DNA from: Parolsenella sp958406235
Lineage (GTDB): Bacteria; Actinomycetota; Coriobacteriia; Coriobacteriales; Atopobiaceae
Direction of reading: 5' to 3'
DNA length: 64,000 bases
Assembly: GCF_039062465.1 (NCBI RefSeq)
Contig: NZ_JBCLNF010000001.1
Span: 372,001 to 436,000 of the forward strand
In this document: positions 33,041 through 41,772 of the stretch, piece after piece
How the letters are laid out: each line of letters starts with the position of its first letter
Numbering within the stretch: the stretch's first letter is position 1
Made by a program: the position numbers and the translations under genes
The notes under the pieces: model-generated
Seen by the model: the letters and a program-made list of their open reading frames with translations, nothing else
Databases searched by the model: none
Told to the model about the DNA's origin: nothing

Positions 33041-33823
33041 ATGCTCGTCGGCGATATCGTCAATCTGCTTTTCGCACAGTACGACGAGGCCCTGGCTGAG
33101 CCGTGGGACAAGCCTGGCCTATCCGTTGGCTCCCCAAACGCCAGGGTTGAGGCAATCGCGTGCGCGCTCGACCCCACTCCCACCAACATCAGGCTCGCGA
33201 AGGAGTCTGGCGCGAACGTCCTCGTCACCCACCACCCGGCGTTTCTCGATCCTCCTTTTCCCATTACGCCAGACGCTAGCACGAGTTCTATTGGTGGGGC
33301 TTCGGTCTATGAGGCGGCAAGACTCGGCGTGTCACTTATTGCCATGCACACCAACCTTGACCGATCCGAAGACGCGCTCGACCTCATCGCCGACAAGCTG
33401 TCGCTAGGGCGCATCGGTCGCTTGCAAGAGCCCGACGGCTTTGGAGCCCTGCTCGACGCCTCATCCCTTACGCTATCCGAGCTTGCCGATCGCGCCGGCA
33501 CGGCATTCGCTTGCACGCCCGTCGTCTGGGGAGACCCCAAGGCGGCTCAAGATAAAGCCGCTTTCTGCTCCGGATCACTCGGGTCACTCGGCCACGATGC
33601 CATTCAGAAGGGGCTGAGTTGCGTGATTGCCGGGGAGGCCGGATATCATCGCCTCCTTGAGCTTTCCGAAGCGGGAGTTGCCGTTATACTTTTAGGCCAT
33701 GACGCTTCCGAGCTTCCCTTTGCAGGTCTTCTTGCAAAGACACTGTCTCTCGGGGCGCCTGACACGCGAATAATCACCTTAGACGAGAGCCTGCGCTGGC
33801 ATGCGTGGGGCACGGGAGAGTGA
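33041..33823 (+). CDS. Nif3-like dinuclear metal-centre hexameric protein
   Basis: 260 aa. The metal-ligand pattern of the family is visible: NVLVTHHPAFLD, IAMHTNLDRSEDALD, and the late AGEAGYHRLLELSEAG (GExxYHxxLxxxExG) with LLGHDASE. Length matches the short form without the CutA-like insert. The start is the ATG at 33041 with SD GAGGAGGT. The molecular function of the family is not settled (GTP cyclohydrolase I type 2-like). It is followed by a coiled-coil zinc-ribbon-type protein, a pairing common in Actinobacteria. Confidence 0.9.
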   Translation: MLVGDIVNLLFAQYDEALAEPWDKPGLSVGSPNARVEAIACALDPTPTNIRLAKESGANVLVTHHPAFLDPPFPITPDASTSSIGGASVYEAARLGVSLIAMHTNLDRSEDALDLIADKLSLGRIGRLQEPDGFGALLDASSLTLSELADRAGTAFACTPVVWGDPKAAQDKAAFCSGSLGSLGHDAIQKGLSCVIAGEAGYHRLLELSEAGVAVILLGHDASELPFAGLLAKTLSLGAPDTRIITLDESLRWHAWGTGE

Positions 33824-33828
33824 GAACT

Positions 33829-34542
33829 ATGTCAGAGGCAACCGCGCTGCTGAGGCTCCAGGAGATTGACCTCGAGCTCATGAGGTCGAAGAAGGTAGCT
33901 CAGGATCTTCCCCAGAGGGCAAAGGTCGAGGCCGCAAGAGCCGCGGTCAAGAAGGTCATGGGCGAGCTCACGAAGATCATCGGTCAGCGCAAGGACATCG
34001 AGATCGAGCTTCAGGATCTCGAGGAGGACAAGGTCTATTACGCGGACAAGGTTACCGAGATTCAGGAGAGCGTTTCCAACGGCACCTATCGCGATGCGCA
34101 GAATTTCGAAGCCGCCCTCGCGACCCTCGCAAAGCGCATCGAAAAGGCTGAGTTCGACTCCAATGCCCTTGTTGGCCAGCTCGAAACCGTCGAGCGCGCG
34201 GAGAAGAACGCTCGCGACCTTGTTGCCAAGCTCGAGGCCGAGGAGAAGACCCAGACGGATTCGTTTAAGGCAGACGTTGAGTCCATTCGAGCCCACGTTT
34301 CCGAGCTCGCTAAGGAGCGCGAGAGCGTTGTCGCCCAGATCAGCGCCCAAAATCTCGCCGCTTATGACGCGGCCTGCAAGCGTTTTGGCGGAATCGCCGT
34401 CGAGACCCTCGTTGGCAATCGCCCCTCGGTCTGTCGCGTTGCGCTCCAGCCGAGCTCTTATACGGATATCCGTCGTTCGAACGCCGAGGTTACGACGTGC
34501 CCCTATTGCAAGCGCATGCTTGTCATTTCCAAGGAGGAGTAA
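33829..34542 (+). CDS. Coiled-coil protein with degenerate C4 zinc ribbon
   Basis: 237 aa. Residues 1-180 are almost entirely helical coiled coil with heptad-like Glu/Lys/Leu. The C-terminus has C202 and the pair C224-x2-C227 (CPYC). Relatives (C4-type zinc ribbon proteins next to Nif3) have two C-x2-C pairs; here the first pair is reduced to one Cys (VCRVALQ), so zinc binding may be altered. The ATG at 33829 is chosen over 33805 because homology starts with SEATALLRLQEIDLELMRSK. Function is unknown. Confidence 0.85.
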   Translation: MSEATALLRLQEIDLELMRSKKVAQDLPQRAKVEAARAAVKKVMGELTKIIGQRKDIEIELQDLEEDKVYYADKVTEIQESVSNGTYRDAQNFEAALATLAKRIEKAEFDSNALVGQLETVERAEKNARDLVAKLEAEEKTQTDSFKADVESIRAHVSELAKERESVVAQISAQNLAAYDAACKRFGGIAVETLVGNRPSVCRVALQPSSYTDIRRSNAEVTTCPYCKRMLVISKEE

Positions 34543-34544
34543 CC

Positions 34545-35831
34545 ATGATTGAGGGAGAGAGCTCTTGCTCTCGTAAGGTCGCCCTATTCGTGACCGGAGG
34601 CATCGCCTCATATAAAGCCTGCGAAATTCTTCGTGGGCTGCAGAAGAACGGTTGCGACGTTCGCGTCGCAATGACCGAGGCGGCTACGGAACTCGTCGGC
34701 CCCAAGACTTTCGAAGCCCTCACTGGTCACGAGGTTTATCTCGACGTATTCGAAAGCTCCTCTCCCATTCCGCACATCGAGCTGGCTGAGTGGGCGGATA
34801 TCGCCCTCGTCGCCCCGGCAACCGCAAACGTTATGGCGAAGATGGCCTATGGCATTGCAGACGACATGGTTTCGACTGCGCTCCTGGCTTGCTCCTGTCC
34901 GATAATCGTGGCTCCCGCTATGAATGTCCACATGTGGGAGAACCCCGCCACCCAGCAGAACGCCGAGACCCTCGAGTCCCGCGGCGTCTTCCTGGTTGGG
35001 CCCGCGACTGGCAGGCTTGCTTGCGGCGACACCGGCACCGGCAAACTCGCCGAGGTCGACCAGATCGTCTCCGCAACGCTCGCTAGGCTTCGCGCCTCGT
35101 CTGATCTTGCGGGAAAGCACGTCGTCATCACCGCTGGCCCCACGCATGAGGCAATCGACCCGGTTCGCTACCTCTCGAACGCCTCGTCCGGCAAGATGGG
35201 CTATGCGGTCGCCGAGGCAGCGGCCGCTCATGGTGCACGCGTCACGCTCATCTCCGGTCCCGTCGCGCTTCCAGCGCCCACTGGAGTTGCGGTGGTTCAC
35301 GTCACGAGTGCGCAAGAGATGCTCGATGCCACCGTCGACGCGTTCGCCACGGCTGACGCTGCAATCCTTGCCGCGGCAGTAGCAGACTATCGTCCTGCAG
35401 TCCAGGCCGATCACAAGCTCAAGAAGGGCAAGGAAGACCTCAGCTCGATCGAACTCGTCGAGAACCCCGACATCCTCGCCACCATATCGAAGGACAGGGG
35501 CGATCGCATCGTCATTGGCTTTGCCGCCGAGACGAACGACGTCATCGACAATGCCAAGAAGAAGCTCGCGCGCAAGGGCTGCGACCTTATCGTCGCGAAT
35601 GACGTTACGAGAGCGGACTCCACCTTTGGTTCTGACACTGACAGCGTGACACTCGTCGGCGTTCACTCGGAAACCGAGTATCCTTGCATGCCCAAGGCCG
35701 AAGTCGCCAACGTCATCGTGAGTGAGCTCGCCCACATGCTTGAGCCTGAGGTTCCTGTCACTGACGCCACAATAGTTCTCCCCGTTGGCGACAACAACGC
35801 GCGCGAGGAAGAGCAGGACAGCACGTGTTAA
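34545..35831 (+). CDS. coaBC: Bifunctional phosphopantothenoylcysteine decarboxylase/phosphopantothenate-cysteine ligase
   Basis: Two consecutive steps of CoA synthesis. 428 aa. CoaC domain: VTGGIASYKACEILRGLQ, LVAPATANVMAKMAYG, the substrate-clamp PAMNVHMWENPATQQN and the Cys flap GRLACGDTGTGKLAE. CoaB domain: HVVITAGPTHEAIDPVRYLS, NASSGKMGYAVAEAA, AAAVADYRP and FAAETND. The C-terminal 20 residues are an acidic, non-conserved tail. The ATG at 34545 has SD AAGGAGGA; it starts two bases after the previous stop. Confidence 0.96.
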   Translation: MIEGESSCSRKVALFVTGGIASYKACEILRGLQKNGCDVRVAMTEAATELVGPKTFEALTGHEVYLDVFESSSPIPHIELAEWADIALVAPATANVMAKMAYGIADDMVSTALLACSCPIIVAPAMNVHMWENPATQQNAETLESRGVFLVGPATGRLACGDTGTGKLAEVDQIVSATLARLRASSDLAGKHVVITAGPTHEAIDPVRYLSNASSGKMGYAVAEAAAAHGARVTLISGPVALPAPTGVAVVHVTSAQEMLDATVDAFATADAAILAAAVADYRPAVQADHKLKKGKEDLSSIELVENPDILATISKDRGDRIVIGFAAETNDVIDNAKKKLARKGCDLIVANDVTRADSTFGSDTDSVTLVGVHSETEYPCMPKAEVANVIVSELAHMLEPEVPVTDATIVLPVGDNNAREEEQDSTC

Positions 35832-36706
35832 CGCTCGGTTGTCATCTCTCCACCTCGGGCGGGTTTGAAGCCATGGCAAAGCGCGCCGTCTCGATTGGCG
35901 CCACCACCTTTGCCTACTTCACGAGAAACCCTCGCGGCGGCTCTTCGAAAGAGCCGGATCCGGAAGATCTCCGGAGGTTCTCGGTCATCGCTCGAGAATC
36001 CGGCATCGGCACCCTCGTCGCGCACGCACCTTATACCTTAAATCTTTGTTCCGCCAAACCGGACGTAAGGGAATTTGCCCGCACGGCTATGCGACAGGAT
36101 CTCGAGCGGATGGAATTGCTTCCGGGCAATTTCTACAACTTCCACCCCGGATCGCACGTTGGCCAAGGAGCCGAGGAGGGCATTGCTCTCATCGCAGAGG
36201 GGCTTAACTCTTCCCTCGTGCCCGGACAACGCACGATCGTCCTTCTTGAGACCATGGCTGGCAAAGGGACCGAGGTCGGCAAGACCTTCGAGGAACTGGC
36301 GCGAATCATAGATCGCATCGACCATGACGAGCTTATCGGTGTGTGCCTCGACACGTGTCACGTGAACGATGGTGGCTATGACGTCTCCGGCGATTTTGAT
36401 GGCGTCTTGGACGAGTTCGATCGCGTGCTGGGAATCGACAGGCTTCGCGCGCTCCACCTCAATGACTCTAAGAATCCTCTCGGCTCTCATAAGGATAGGC
36501 ATGAGCGCCTCGGCCTGGGACACCTTGGGCTCGAGTGCTTCACCGGCATCGTTACCAATCCGAGGACTCGTTGTCTTCCCATGATTCTCGAAACCCCCAA
36601 CGAGCTCGATGGCTACGCTGCGGAGATTCATGCGCTGAGAAGGCTAGCGGACGGAGCCGACACGCAGATGGTCATGGACGAGCTTTCGTCTGAAAGAGAC
36701 TGCTAA
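35825..36706 (+). CDS. nfo: Endonuclease IV (AP endonuclease)
   Basis: Zn-dependent TIM-barrel AP endonuclease for base-excision repair. 293 aa from a GTG start overlapping coaBC by seven bases. Metal ligands are in GCHLSTSGGFE, LVAHAPYTLNL, NFHPGSHVGQG, LLETMAGKGTEVG, GVCLDTCHVNDGG, HLNDSKNPLGSHKDRHERLG and LETPNE. Complete at both ends. Confidence 0.96.
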   Translation: MLTLGCHLSTSGGFEAMAKRAVSIGATTFAYFTRNPRGGSSKEPDPEDLRRFSVIARESGIGTLVAHAPYTLNLCSAKPDVREFARTAMRQDLERMELLPGNFYNFHPGSHVGQGAEEGIALIAEGLNSSLVPGQRTIVLLETMAGKGTEVGKTFEELARIIDRIDHDELIGVCLDTCHVNDGGYDVSGDFDGVLDEFDRVLGIDRLRALHLNDSKNPLGSHKDRHERLGLGHLGLECFTGIVTNPRTRCLPMILETPNELDGYAAEIHALRRLADGADTQMVMDELSSERDC

Positions 36707-36722
36707 GAAAGGCAAGACCCAC

Positions 36723-38561
36723 GTGGGAATTCTCATAGGCTGTGAACACGTCGAGCACGAGTGGCCCGGCAAGCGCGTCCTCAACGATGTCACAATCGGC
36801 GTGAACGAGGGAGACCGCATCGGGATCGTCGGCAAAAACGGCGACGGAAAGTCGACGCTCCTGCAGCTGATAGGCCACGTGTTTGAGCCGGAGGACGGTA
36901 ACGTCACCTGGCGCGGAGGCATTACTGTCGGCATGCTCGGCCAATCTGACAACCTCAACGACGACATGCCCGTCTCTCACGAGGTGGTAGGCGACGTTCC
37001 GGAGTACGAGTGGGCCTCTAACGCCGAGACTAGGCGCATCATTGCGGAGCTTATCGGTGACGTCGACTGGAACGCCAAGGTTGGGACACTCTCCGGCGGT
37101 CAGAGAAGGCGCGTAGATCTCACGAGGCTCCTAATCGGCTCCTTTGACGTCCTTCTTCTCGACGAGCCTACAAACCATCTCGACATGGGAGCCATCACCT
37201 GGCTCGCTAGCCACTTGCGTCACCGTTGGCAAAGCGGTGTGGGAGCGCTTCTCGTAATCACCCATGACAGGTGGTTCCTCGATGAGGTGTGCGAGAGCAT
37301 GTGGGAGGTCCACGACGGCGTGGTCGAGCCTTTCGAGGGCGGATACTCAGCCTATATCCAACAACGAGCGGAGCGCGCACGTCAGGCGGCTGCAACCGAA
37401 GAGCGAAGGCAGAATATCCTCCGCAAGGAACTTGCCTGGCTATCTCGTGGCGCCCAGGCTCGCTCGAGCAAACCAAAGTTCAGGATCGAGGCGGCGCGAG
37501 CGCTCATCGCAGACGAGCCGCCCCTCAGAAACCCCCTCGAACTCAAGCGCCTCGCCGTAAGCAGACTCGGCAAGCAGGTATTCGAGCTCAAGCAGGCATG
37601 CGTAGACTATGAGGGCAGGCGAGTCATTGATCACGTCGACTGGCTCATCGGCCCCGGAGACCGCTATGGAATCCTCGGCGAGAACGGAGCCGGCAAGACC
37701 ACGCTCCTGCGCCTGCTTGACGGCAAGATTTCACCCACGAGCGGTCGCGCCAAGATGGGCAAGTCCGTCAAACTTGGTATTCTCTCCCAGCACATTGACA
37801 TGCTCGCCGACAAGCTCGATTGGCGCGTGCGAGAGCTTCTCGGCACGTATAAGCGCACGTATGTGATTGGCGGCAAGGAGCACACGCCCACCAAGCTCCT
37901 TGAGAGCCTCGGATTCGACAGGCGTGAGCTAGACACACCCATTGCGGACCTCTCTGGTGGCCAAGCGCGCAGGCTGGCGCTCATGTGCGTGCTGCTCGAT
38001 GAGCCCAACGTTCTCATTCTCGACGAGCCGGGTAACGACCTCGACACTGACATGCTTGCTGTCATGGAGGACCTGCTCGACACGTGGCCAGGAACGCTCT
38101 TGCTTGTCACCCACGATCGCTACCTCATGGAACGCGTGACCGACGATCAGTTTGCCCTCATAAATGGGAAGCTGAGGCATTGTCCAGGCGGGGTTGACGA
38201 GTATCTCTCGCTGATCGGGGAGCGCCATGGCTCCGGAGATGTTTCCGGTCACGGTCCTGCGCCCAAGGCCCCCATATCCACGTCTGAGGGCAGTAATAGC
38301 TCAGCGTCCGCCCCTGCAAAATCGACAAGTGGCCTTTCGAGCTCAGAAGAGTGGAAGCTTAAGAAGCAGCTTTCGAGCGTCGAACGCAAGATGCAAACGC
38401 AACGCGCGCGAATCGAGGATCTCGAGCACGCGATGGGGGAGGTTGACCCGACGGATTACCTCGCTCTCGAGAAGGCTCAATCGAATGTCGGCGACGCTCG
38501 CGAGACCCTCGATGCACTCGAAATGGAATGGCTTGAGCTGAGCGAAGTTCTTGAGGGGTAA
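36723..38561 (+). CDS. ABC-F family ATPase, Uup-like
   Basis: 612 aa duplicated ABC ATPase without TM domains. NBD1: GKNGDGKSTLLQLI (Asp in Walker A), LSGGQRRRVDLTRLL, LLLDEPTNHLD. NBD2: GENGAGKTTLLRLL, LSGGQARRLALMCVLL, LILDEPGNDLD, where the last replaces the usual TNHLD. A Ser/Pro/Ala-rich linker (about 500-545) leads to a C-terminal coiled coil ending LEMEWLELSEVLEG. The TNDLD-like second site resembles Uup, which binds branched DNA and ribosomes. GTG start. It ends about 120 bp before tRNA-Pro. Confidence 0.9.
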   Translation: MGILIGCEHVEHEWPGKRVLNDVTIGVNEGDRIGIVGKNGDGKSTLLQLIGHVFEPEDGNVTWRGGITVGMLGQSDNLNDDMPVSHEVVGDVPEYEWASNAETRRIIAELIGDVDWNAKVGTLSGGQRRRVDLTRLLIGSFDVLLLDEPTNHLDMGAITWLASHLRHRWQSGVGALLVITHDRWFLDEVCESMWEVHDGVVEPFEGGYSAYIQQRAERARQAAATEERRQNILRKELAWLSRGAQARSSKPKFRIEAARALIADEPPLRNPLELKRLAVSRLGKQVFELKQACVDYEGRRVIDHVDWLIGPGDRYGILGENGAGKTTLLRLLDGKISPTSGRAKMGKSVKLGILSQHIDMLADKLDWRVRELLGTYKRTYVIGGKEHTPTKLLESLGFDRRELDTPIADLSGGQARRLALMCVLLDEPNVLILDEPGNDLDTDMLAVMEDLLDTWPGTLLLVTHDRYLMERVTDDQFALINGKLRHCPGGVDEYLSLIGERHGSGDVSGHGPAPKAPISTSEGSNSSASAPAKSTSGLSSSEEWKLKKQLSSVERKMQTQRARIEDLEHAMGEVDPTDYLALEKAQSNVGDARETLDALEMEWLELSEVLEG

Positions 38562-38626
38562 CCTGGGCTTTTATGCGTAACAAAGAGATACACGCAAACA
38601 AATTTCAATTTTCTCGAAATTAGTCC

Positions 38627-38655
38627 TTGCGCGTTATCCGCTCGGATGTTAATCT
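38627..38655 (+). promoter_or_regulatory. Promoter of tRNA-Pro
   Basis: TTGCGC (38627-38632), a 17-bp spacer and TAATCT (38650-38655) with an extended TG-T. An AT-rich block (about 38599-38622) just upstream resembles an UP element. Confidence 0.65.
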
Positions 38656-38680
38656 CTTTTCTGCTGCGGTTGAGCAGCAA

Positions 38681-38757
<77 letters not shown>

Positions 38758-38767
38758 GAAAAGCCGA

Positions 38768-38796
38768 GGTCGGCGGGGTTTCCCGTCGGCCTTTTT
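38768..38796 (+). terminator. Terminator after tRNA-Pro
   Basis: GGTCGGCGGG (38768-38777), loop GTTT, CCCGTCGGCC (38782-38791), then TTTTTCTTTT. The following 270 bp up to 39068 hold no convincing gene or promoter. Confidence 0.85.
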
Positions 38797-39068
38797 CTTT
38801 TGGGCATCAGCTCGATTTACGATATCTCCACACTGGGCATCAACCCGTGAAAAGCGATGTGCGCACTGCATTTATCCAAAAGCGTGACCTATACACTCAA
38901 TGATGTACGGATCCAGCTTGCTACTCTGGGCAGAGCGAGAGGCCTTGGCTAACAATTCCGTCACGTTTCGGAAAGAGAAGACTGGTCCTGATATGACAGT
39001 AAAGCGATGGGGTATCATCGACTAAGCTTGCGCCGTATCCCGTGGCGCTTGTATCGGGGGAGTAAGAT

Positions 39069-39770
39069 TTGAAGTTCAAAGATTGGCTCGAATACAAGGT
39101 TAGTCGTGGGTTTGAAACTGATATAGAAGCTCCGGTGGGCAGCTCGGATAACCCTTCAAACAAGATTCTTACCGTTGCTAACGGCGTAACCCTATCGCGC
39201 ATGGTTCTGACGATTGTATTTCTCGTCATGTTCAGCCTGAGAATCAATCGCGTTGCTTCAATCATCATCTACATCGTTGCGGCTTGCACCGATTGGATGG
39301 ATGGACAAATTGCCCGCCGTACGCAGACCGTAAGCTGGTTTGGCAAGCTACTTGACCCAGTTTGCGACAGATTGCTGCTCTTTACCGGGGTCCTCGGCCT
39401 TGTCATTACCGGCGAGCTTCCCGCTTGGGTTGCAGTTCTCATTATCGGTAGGGATGTTTACCTTGCCGTAGGATCGCGCATCGTTGCCAGGTTTCACGAG
39501 CGCCCGATTGATGTTGTGTACGTAGGCAAGATCGCAACCGCGCTCCTTATGACGGGATTCTCATTCCTTCTCCTCGGAGTTCCCGTTATCGAAGGACTCA
39601 ACCTCGTGTCTGCTTCCTGGCTTCCCGGTCTAAATGACGTTGGCGGCTCAATTGGCCTCCTCTTCGTATATGGTGGATGCATCTTCTCCTTGCTTACGGC
39701 GTATGTCTATACGGCAGAAGGCGTAGCAATCGTCCGCGAATCGAAGAGGCGTAAAAAGTGTGGTCTTTAA
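39069..39770 (+). CDS. CDP-alcohol phosphatidyltransferase family membrane protein
   Basis: 233 aa. After about 33 polar residues there are about six TM segments. The catalytic motif is complete: CTDWMDGQIARRTQTVSWFG followed by KLLDPVCDR (D-x2-D-G-x2-A-R-x8-G-x3-D-x3-D). It could make phosphatidylglycerol phosphate, cardiolipin or a phosphatidylinositol-type lipid; the acceptor alcohol cannot be told from sequence. A PgsA domain exists separately at 58-59 kb, so a different product is likely. TTG start with SD GGGGGAG. It overlaps the next gene by 13 bases. Confidence 0.85.
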   Translation: MKFKDWLEYKVSRGFETDIEAPVGSSDNPSNKILTVANGVTLSRMVLTIVFLVMFSLRINRVASIIIYIVAACTDWMDGQIARRTQTVSWFGKLLDPVCDRLLLFTGVLGLVITGELPAWVAVLIIGRDVYLAVGSRIVARFHERPIDVVYVGKIATALLMTGFSFLLLGVPVIEGLNLVSASWLPGLNDVGGSIGLLFVYGGCIFSLLTAYVYTAEGVAIVRESKRRKKCGL

Positions 39771-40927
39771 CGGTTAAGCGCTCTAGAAAGCTCGCCATTT
39801 GTGGCGCCATTCTCGTTGCGGCGCTGACGCTTTGCTATGCCCCGATCAGCGCTATGGCAGTTGAGTCTGAGCCCAATTTAACTGAGGCTCAGTCAGCCAT
39901 GGTGATTGACGCCCAAGGCAATGTCCTTTACGAGAAGAACCCTGACGAGGAAATCAATATGGCCAGCGTCACGAAAGTGATGACCGCCGTCGTCGCCCTC
40001 GAAAGCGGCGTTTCCCTCGATACCGTATGTAACCTATCCGCCCCAGCGCTCGACGAGAACGCAATGGTTGCTGGATATCAGTCTGGGGATACCTCTACGC
40101 TTCGCGACCTTCTCCGAGCCGCACTAGTCTACTCGGCAAACGATGGTGCCTACGAGGTCGCCGTCGCCGTTGCTGGTTCAGAGGACGATTTCGTCCAGAT
40201 GATGAACGACAAGGCGGCAGAGCTCGGGATGAACAATACCCATTTCGAGAACTCCCACGGCCTCGATGCGGAAGGTCACCACTCGACCGTACACGACCTC
40301 ACCATCCTCGCGCGCTATGCCATGACAAAGCATCCCTTTATCGCAGACACGGTACGCCAGACTGAGGTTACGGTCCCAATTGGCGGAAACAACGTTACGC
40401 TGCCAACGGTTGACACCCTACTCTATAGTTATCCTGGCCTCCTTGGCATTAAGACGGGTACCGGAAACCACGTCACCGCATTCCTTGGCTGCGCCAGAAG
40501 AAATGGGGTGACGCTTTACACGAGCGTTCTAGGCTGTCAGACGAAGGAAGGCCGCTTCACTGATACCGCCTCGCTTCTTGACTGGGCATTTGGCACGTAT
40601 GACGCGCATTCTTACGCCAGCCCCCGTCTCCGTGAGGGGTGTCGCACGTTTGCCTATAACTTCGCCTTCTCTTGCGTCGTTTCTCCTGATTCGTATGCCA
40701 CTGGGCTCTCCTGGCCTGACGGGGGAGACATCTCTTGCAAACGCATCATTCCACGTGACCGTCTCTTTGTCCCTGGAGATACAGTCGAGGTGCGTCAATG
40801 GACACAAGGCGAGCATATCGTGTCGACGTGCTCATACTCTGCGCGCAACCAGCTTTGCCACACCGTAAGCGGATTTGGACTTAATGACACGGTTTTCCCC
40901 TGGCTATCCGTTACTCAAGCTGCCTAG
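39758..40927 (+). CDS. Secreted D-alanyl-D-alanine carboxypeptidase (peptidase S11)
   Basis: Low-molecular-weight penicillin-binding protein trimming peptidoglycan stem peptides. 389 aa, GTG start. A signal peptide (about 1-34, cleavage after AMA) is followed by the catalytic triad motifs S70-VTK, S126-AN and K232-TG, all at normal spacing. The C-terminal domain is beta-rich with several cysteines and no obvious amphipathic anchor. It overlaps the phosphatidyltransferase by 13 bp, so both are envelope functions in one operon. Confidence 0.9.
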   Translation: MWSLTVKRSRKLAICGAILVAALTLCYAPISAMAVESEPNLTEAQSAMVIDAQGNVLYEKNPDEEINMASVTKVMTAVVALESGVSLDTVCNLSAPALDENAMVAGYQSGDTSTLRDLLRAALVYSANDGAYEVAVAVAGSEDDFVQMMNDKAAELGMNNTHFENSHGLDAEGHHSTVHDLTILARYAMTKHPFIADTVRQTEVTVPIGGNNVTLPTVDTLLYSYPGLLGIKTGTGNHVTAFLGCARRNGVTLYTSVLGCQTKEGRFTDTASLLDWAFGTYDAHSYASPRLREGCRTFAYNFAFSCVVSPDSYATGLSWPDGGDISCKRIIPRDRLFVPGDTVEVRQWTQGEHIVSTCSYSARNQLCHTVSGFGLNDTVFPWLSVTQAA

Positions 40928-40936
40928 GAGGTCCTC

Positions 40937-41311
40937 ATGTACTCGATTACGTGCGATTCCGCCCCGAGGACGCAAGGTCCCTTCTCTCAAGGCACAAGCG
41001 CGGCAAGATACGTCTTTGTGTCTTCGCAGCTACCCGTCGACAAGGATGGCATATGCCACACCGACGATGCCGTCGAGCGTCAGACGGAACGCTGCATCGA
41101 TAATGTTGCCGCCGTCCTAGCTCAGCTCGGCCTTACTTTGTCCGAAGTATCAAAAGTCACTATTCATCTCGCGAGCATCGAAGACCTTGACGCGGTCTAC
41201 ACCGTTTGCGAGAAGCGCTTCGAAAGGCCCAGGCCTGCATGCTCAGTCTTTCAGGTTGCGGCGCTGCCCCTTGACGCAAAGGTCTCGATTGAGGCCATCG
41301 CCTGCCGGTAG
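40937..41311 (+). CDS. ridA: RidA family protein
   Basis: 124 aa YjgF/YER057c/UK114 fold. RidA hydrolyses reactive enamine/imine intermediates released by PLP enzymes. Visible: APRTQGPFSQGTSAARYVFVSSQLP, QTERCIDNVAAVLAQLGLTLSEVSKVTIHLA, and ERPRPACSVFQVAALPLDAKVSIEAIAC with the conserved Arg in RPACS and Glu near the end. SD TAGGAGG lies before the ATG, nine bases after the carboxypeptidase. Confidence 0.93.
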   Translation: MYSITCDSAPRTQGPFSQGTSAARYVFVSSQLPVDKDGICHTDDAVERQTERCIDNVAAVLAQLGLTLSEVSKVTIHLASIEDLDAVYTVCEKRFERPRPACSVFQVAALPLDAKVSIEAIACR

Positions 41312-41314
41312 GGG

Positions 41315-41320
41315 TACAAT
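41315..41320 (+). promoter_or_regulatory. Possible -10 element before the FHA gene
   Basis: TACAAT at 41315-41320 gives a start near 41327 and a leader of about 22 nt; the nearest -35-like word (TTGAGG, 41289-41294) is 20 bases away, longer than ideal. Confidence 0.35.
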
Positions 41321-41348
41321 GAATAGACAACGACGCGAGGGAGACACC

Positions 41349-41768
41349 ATGCAGAACAACATTGATAAGCCTGAGTCTGACGCTACTGCCATCTTCTGCA
41401 TGCCGTCCTCAGATGCCACTGTCCCGGATCTCATGGGTGGAGTGCGTCCTAGCAACCCGACGCTCACCATCCTCAAGGGCCCTCAGACCGGCCAGACCTT
41501 CGAGCTAGCCACCCCGGAGATTTCCATTGGCCGCGATCCGTCGAGTGACGTCTTTTTGAATGACATGACCGTCTCTCGACACCATGCAAAGATTTCAATC
41601 ACAGGCAATGTTGCTACCGTCGTAGATCTTGGCTCCCTTAACGGCACATGGGTCGATGGCGCTATTGTTAACAGCTCCGCGCTTGCTGACGGTTCAACCA
41701 TCCAGGTTGGCACCTTCCGCATGGTGTATCACACCGTGCGCGCCCCGAAGATCGCTACGGGCGAGTAG
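41349..41768 (+). CDS. garA: FHA-domain signalling protein, GarA-like
   Basis: 139 aa. The C-terminal FHA domain binds phosphothreonine: ISIGRDPSSDVFL with R62, S76-RHH, and LGSLNGTWVDG with N98-G. The N-terminal tail contains ESDATAIF (T13 region), resembling the phosphorylatable ETTSVF motif of mycobacterial GarA, whose phospho-tail binds its own FHA domain and releases control of 2-oxoglutarate metabolism. The next gene is an FtsR-like MerR regulator, as in Rv1827-Rv1828. The symbol is by analogy; the target enzymes are inferred. ATG 41349 is chosen; an ATG at 41319 is possible. Confidence 0.8.
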   Translation: MQNNIDKPESDATAIFCMPSSDATVPDLMGGVRPSNPTLTILKGPQTGQTFELATPEISIGRDPSSDVFLNDMTVSRHHAKISITGNVATVVDLGSLNGTWVDGAIVNSSALADGSTIQVGTFRMVYHTVRAPKIATGE

Positions 41769-41772
41769 CCAG

